Below, one piece after another: positions 4,637-5,932 of a DNA stretch of 5,932 bases. The position numbers were made by a program, and so were the translations under genes. Location: contig JALWEL010000005.1 in NCBI GenBank assembly GCA_027014065.1, positions 1 through 5,932 of the forward strand. The letters run 5' to 3'. The notes below the pieces were generated by a model. The model worked only from the letters and a program-made list of their open reading frames with translations, had not been told where the DNA came from and made no database searches. Source of the stretch: DHVE2 group archaeon (GTDB taxonomy: Archaea; Thermoplasmatota; Thermoplasmata; Thermoplasmatales; Aciduliprofundaceae). Positions within the stretch are counted from its first letter, which is position 1, and each line of letters begins with the position of its first letter.

Positions 4637-5734
4637 ATGGGAAAAATAGAGAGAATTGCGGAGAGAATAATCGCAAAATGGCTGAAAAAGGGAAACATGG
4701 CCCGTGCCATGCGGGATATCCTGCCAAATTCCAATTTGAGCGATGAAGACCGAGAGAAAGTTGTGGAGATCGTCCATCACGTGGTGAGATTCAAAAAGCT
4801 CTACGATTTCGCAATGGATTCGGAAAAAATGGATAAAAATCCGAGAAACTACGTCGGGCTTTTCTTCCGCAAAAAAATACTCGATAAATACAGGAAAATT
4901 GCAATAGAGAAAAACATGGCCCACGTCTATCTTTCCGCCTCGACTGAGGTGGCTAAAATACTGCAACTCTACCCTCATTTTGCCGAGGAGATAAACAAAG
5001 AGAAGAGAACGCACATAGCGGTGAATGTGCAGAAAATCGAAAGGGAAGAGGCTATAGAAATTCTTCAAAAGGAAGGATACGAGGTGGAGCTTTGCAATCC
5101 TGAAACATGCATCGCGGGAAATTCTTCCGCAAAATACTCATCTCTCATTAAAAATGGCCTCGGGATCGTGCAGGACTCCTCCAGCCAACACCTCTCAAAG
5201 TTAGTGGCCTCGTTAGGCTCCGAGATTTTAGATTTCTGCGCCGGCAGCGGAGGAAAAAGTTTCACAATTAAATTCTTCAACCCCCCTGCCAAGGTGAAAG
5301 TGCATGATGCGAACGAAAAGAAATTGAATTCCCTGTTTAAACGCGCCGAAAAATTAGGGCTTGAGATGGAAAAATTTGATTTCTCGGGAGAGTATGATAT
5401 TGTTCTTGTGGACGCCCCTTGCAGCGGACTCGGATCCGCGGGAAGAAATCCCGAGGCGAAATACCAAGAGAATTTGGAAAAATACCCCAAAATGCAGATG
5501 GAAATCCTAAACGAATCGAAAAAATATGTGAAGCCCTCCGGGTTCCTCGTGTACTCTGTGTGCACCTTCAACCCCGATGAAACGTATTTGCTGGTGGAAA
5601 AATTTTTAGAGGAGAATTCAGAGTTCGAGGAGATGGAGCTCGGCGGCGGGAATTTCATTACGAAGGAGAAGCGCGGATTTTTCATCACATCCGGCGATAT
5701 AATTTACGCGGCGATGTTGAGGAGGAAGGGATAA
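4637..5734 (+). CDS. NSUN/RsmB-type RNA (cytosine-5) methyltransferase
   Basis: This 365-aa protein transfers a methyl group from S-adenosylmethionine to carbon 5 of a cytosine in rRNA or tRNA. The first 100 or so residues are mainly helical and resemble the NusB-like front domain of RsmB-type enzymes. The pre-catalytic motif QDSSSQ (179-184) precedes the Rossmann methyltransferase domain: motif I DFCAGSGGKS (199-208), an acidic D224 for the SAM ribose, motif IV DAPCSGLG (259-266) with C262, and motif VI YSVCTFNPDE (306-315) with C309. Both catalytic cysteines of the family are present, so it should be active. Motif I differs from the common CAAPGGKT form. The RNA target cannot be told from sequence; tRNA and 16S/23S rRNA are all used by relatives. 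ATG 4637 is supported by the promoter spacing. It is divergent from egsA and is followed after 30 bp by an alkyltransferase gene that has its own TATA-like element. Confidence 0.9.
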   Translation: MGKIERIAERIIAKWLKKGNMARAMRDILPNSNLSDEDREKVVEIVHHVVRFKKLYDFAMDSEKMDKNPRNYVGLFFRKKILDKYRKIAIEKNMAHVYLSASTEVAKILQLYPHFAEEINKEKRTHIAVNVQKIEREEAIEILQKEGYEVELCNPETCIAGNSSAKYSSLIKNGLGIVQDSSSQHLSKLVASLGSEILDFCAGSGGKSFTIKFFNPPAKVKVHDANEKKLNSLFKRAEKLGLEMEKFDFSGEYDIVLVDAPCSGLGSAGRNPEAKYQENLEKYPKMQMEILNESKKYVKPSGFLVYSVCTFNPDETYLLVEKFLEENSEFEEMELGGGNFITKEKRGFFITSGDIIYAAMLRRKG

Positions 5735-5749
5735 ACCCTTAAATCCTCC
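5721..5749 (+). other. inverted repeat over the methyltransferase stop codon
   Basis: GGAGG AAGGG (5721-5730) can pair with CCCTT (5736-5740) and CCTCC (5745-5749), giving two 5-bp helices with a 4-nt bulge (5741-5744) and a 5-nt loop, ATAAA, that contains the TAA stop. No T-run follows, so it is not a standard terminator. It overlaps the likely TATA element of the next gene. It may be chance in a short region. Confidence 0.4.
5738..5744 (+). promoter_or_regulatory. TATA-like element before the alkyltransferase gene
   Basis: CTTAAAT lies 21-27 nt before the GTG at 5765, the spacing expected for a leaderless transcript, with the A-rich ATAAACC just upstream as a possible BRE. There is no Shine-Dalgarno directly before the GTG. 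Read-through from the methyltransferase gene is also possible. Confidence 0.4.
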
Positions 5750-5764
5750 CGCGCATAACCCTCT

Positions 5765-5932
5765 GTGAACCTCTACGATTACTTCTACAAGCTCGTCATG
5801 CAGATTCCCCCGGGCAGGGTGAGCACCTACGGTGCATTGGCTAAAGCGTTGGGAGATATAAAAGCGGCGAGGGCGTGCGGCGTTATGCTCTCTCAGAATC
5901 CTGATCCTCCGCGCATCCCGTGCCACCGCGTG
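5765..5932 (+). CDS. O6-alkylguanine-DNA alkyltransferase, short form (3' end outside window)
   Basis: The first 56 residues match the DNA-binding and active-site domain of O6-alkylguanine-DNA alkyltransferases (MGMT/Ogt), which repair alkylated guanine by moving the alkyl group to their own cysteine. Visible are IPPGRVSTYG (14-23) with the conserved Tyr22, the helix-turn-helix with the arginine finger (R36 in ARACG), the N45-P46 hinge and the active-site PCHRV (52-56) with C53. Alkyltransferase-like proteins have Trp at this position, so this is predicted to be a real, single-use alkyltransferase. The N-terminal domain found in full-length Ogt (about 80 residues) is missing, because the conserved domain begins at residue 3. 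The GTG start is inferred from the domain boundary and the TATA-like element; no ATG lies nearby upstream in frame. The gene is cut by the window edge just after the active site. Confidence 0.88.
   Translation, partial: MNLYDYFYKLVMQIPPGRVSTYGALAKALGDIKAARACGVMLSQNPDPPRIPCHRV

Noticed and set aside
4613..5688. Two long minus-strand frames (151 and 207 codons) opposite the methyltransferase
   Set aside because: They are low-complexity Phe/Ser-rich shadows with no motif, while the + strand holds an intact enzyme with all catalytic motifs.
1..5932. CRISPR array, tRNA or rRNA gene, insertion sequence or defence system
   Set aside because: No spaced direct repeats, no tRNA-like cloverleaf or rRNA sequence and no transposase or nuclease genes are seen; nearly all bases are accounted for by housekeeping-type genes.

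Overview
The window is compact archaeal chromosomal DNA. The clearest marker is sn-glycerol-1-phosphate dehydrogenase, the enzyme that sets the stereochemistry of archaeal membrane lipids. It is supported by an archaeal-type Pus10 tRNA pseudouridine synthase, a UPF0179 protein (an archaeal family), an archaeal Obg/YchF-type GTPase with a TGS domain, and TATA/BRE-like promoters placed about 25-32 nt before start codons, as expected for leaderless transcripts. The overall style would suit a Euryarchaeota / Thermoplasmatota lineage (Aciduliprofundum-like); that placement is inference, and no rRNA or tRNA is present to test it.

Layout. Bases 1-286 (+) hold the C-terminal end of a Lys/Glu-rich coiled-coil protein whose heptad repeat is cut by an in-frame TAA at 65-67 without losing phase. 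Bases 279-1454 (-) encode Pus10. A 52-bp divergent gap carries a near-palindromic TATA element that appears to serve both pus10 and, on the + strand, an unrecognised three-helix membrane protein (1507-1866). Bases 1841-4527 (-) are a tight operon transcribed in the order egsA, UPF0179, YchF/Obg-type GTPase. The egsA stop codon lies inside the Shine-Dalgarno of the UPF0179 gene, and the UPF0179 gene overlaps the GTPase start by 7 nt. A 109-bp divergent promoter region follows. Then on the + strand come an NSUN/RsmB-type RNA m5C methyltransferase (4637-5734) and, 30 bp on, the first 56 codons of a short O6-alkylguanine-DNA alkyltransferase that runs off the end.

How the genes relate. Pus10 and the m5C methyltransferase modify structured RNA, and the GTPase belongs to a ribosome-associated superfamily, so much of the window is translation upkeep. 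EgsA supplies the lipid backbone and the alkyltransferase repairs DNA. The convergent gene pairs overlap at their 3' ends (8 bp and 26 bp), so there is almost no free intergenic space. No stretch over 300 bases lacks a gene.

I see no defence system, mobile element, CRISPR array or RNA gene. The most interesting items are the in-phase stop inside the coiled coil, the apparent internal duplication of a four-cysteine module in UPF0179, the shared divergent TATA element, and the start of a possible alkyltransferase fusion at the right edge.
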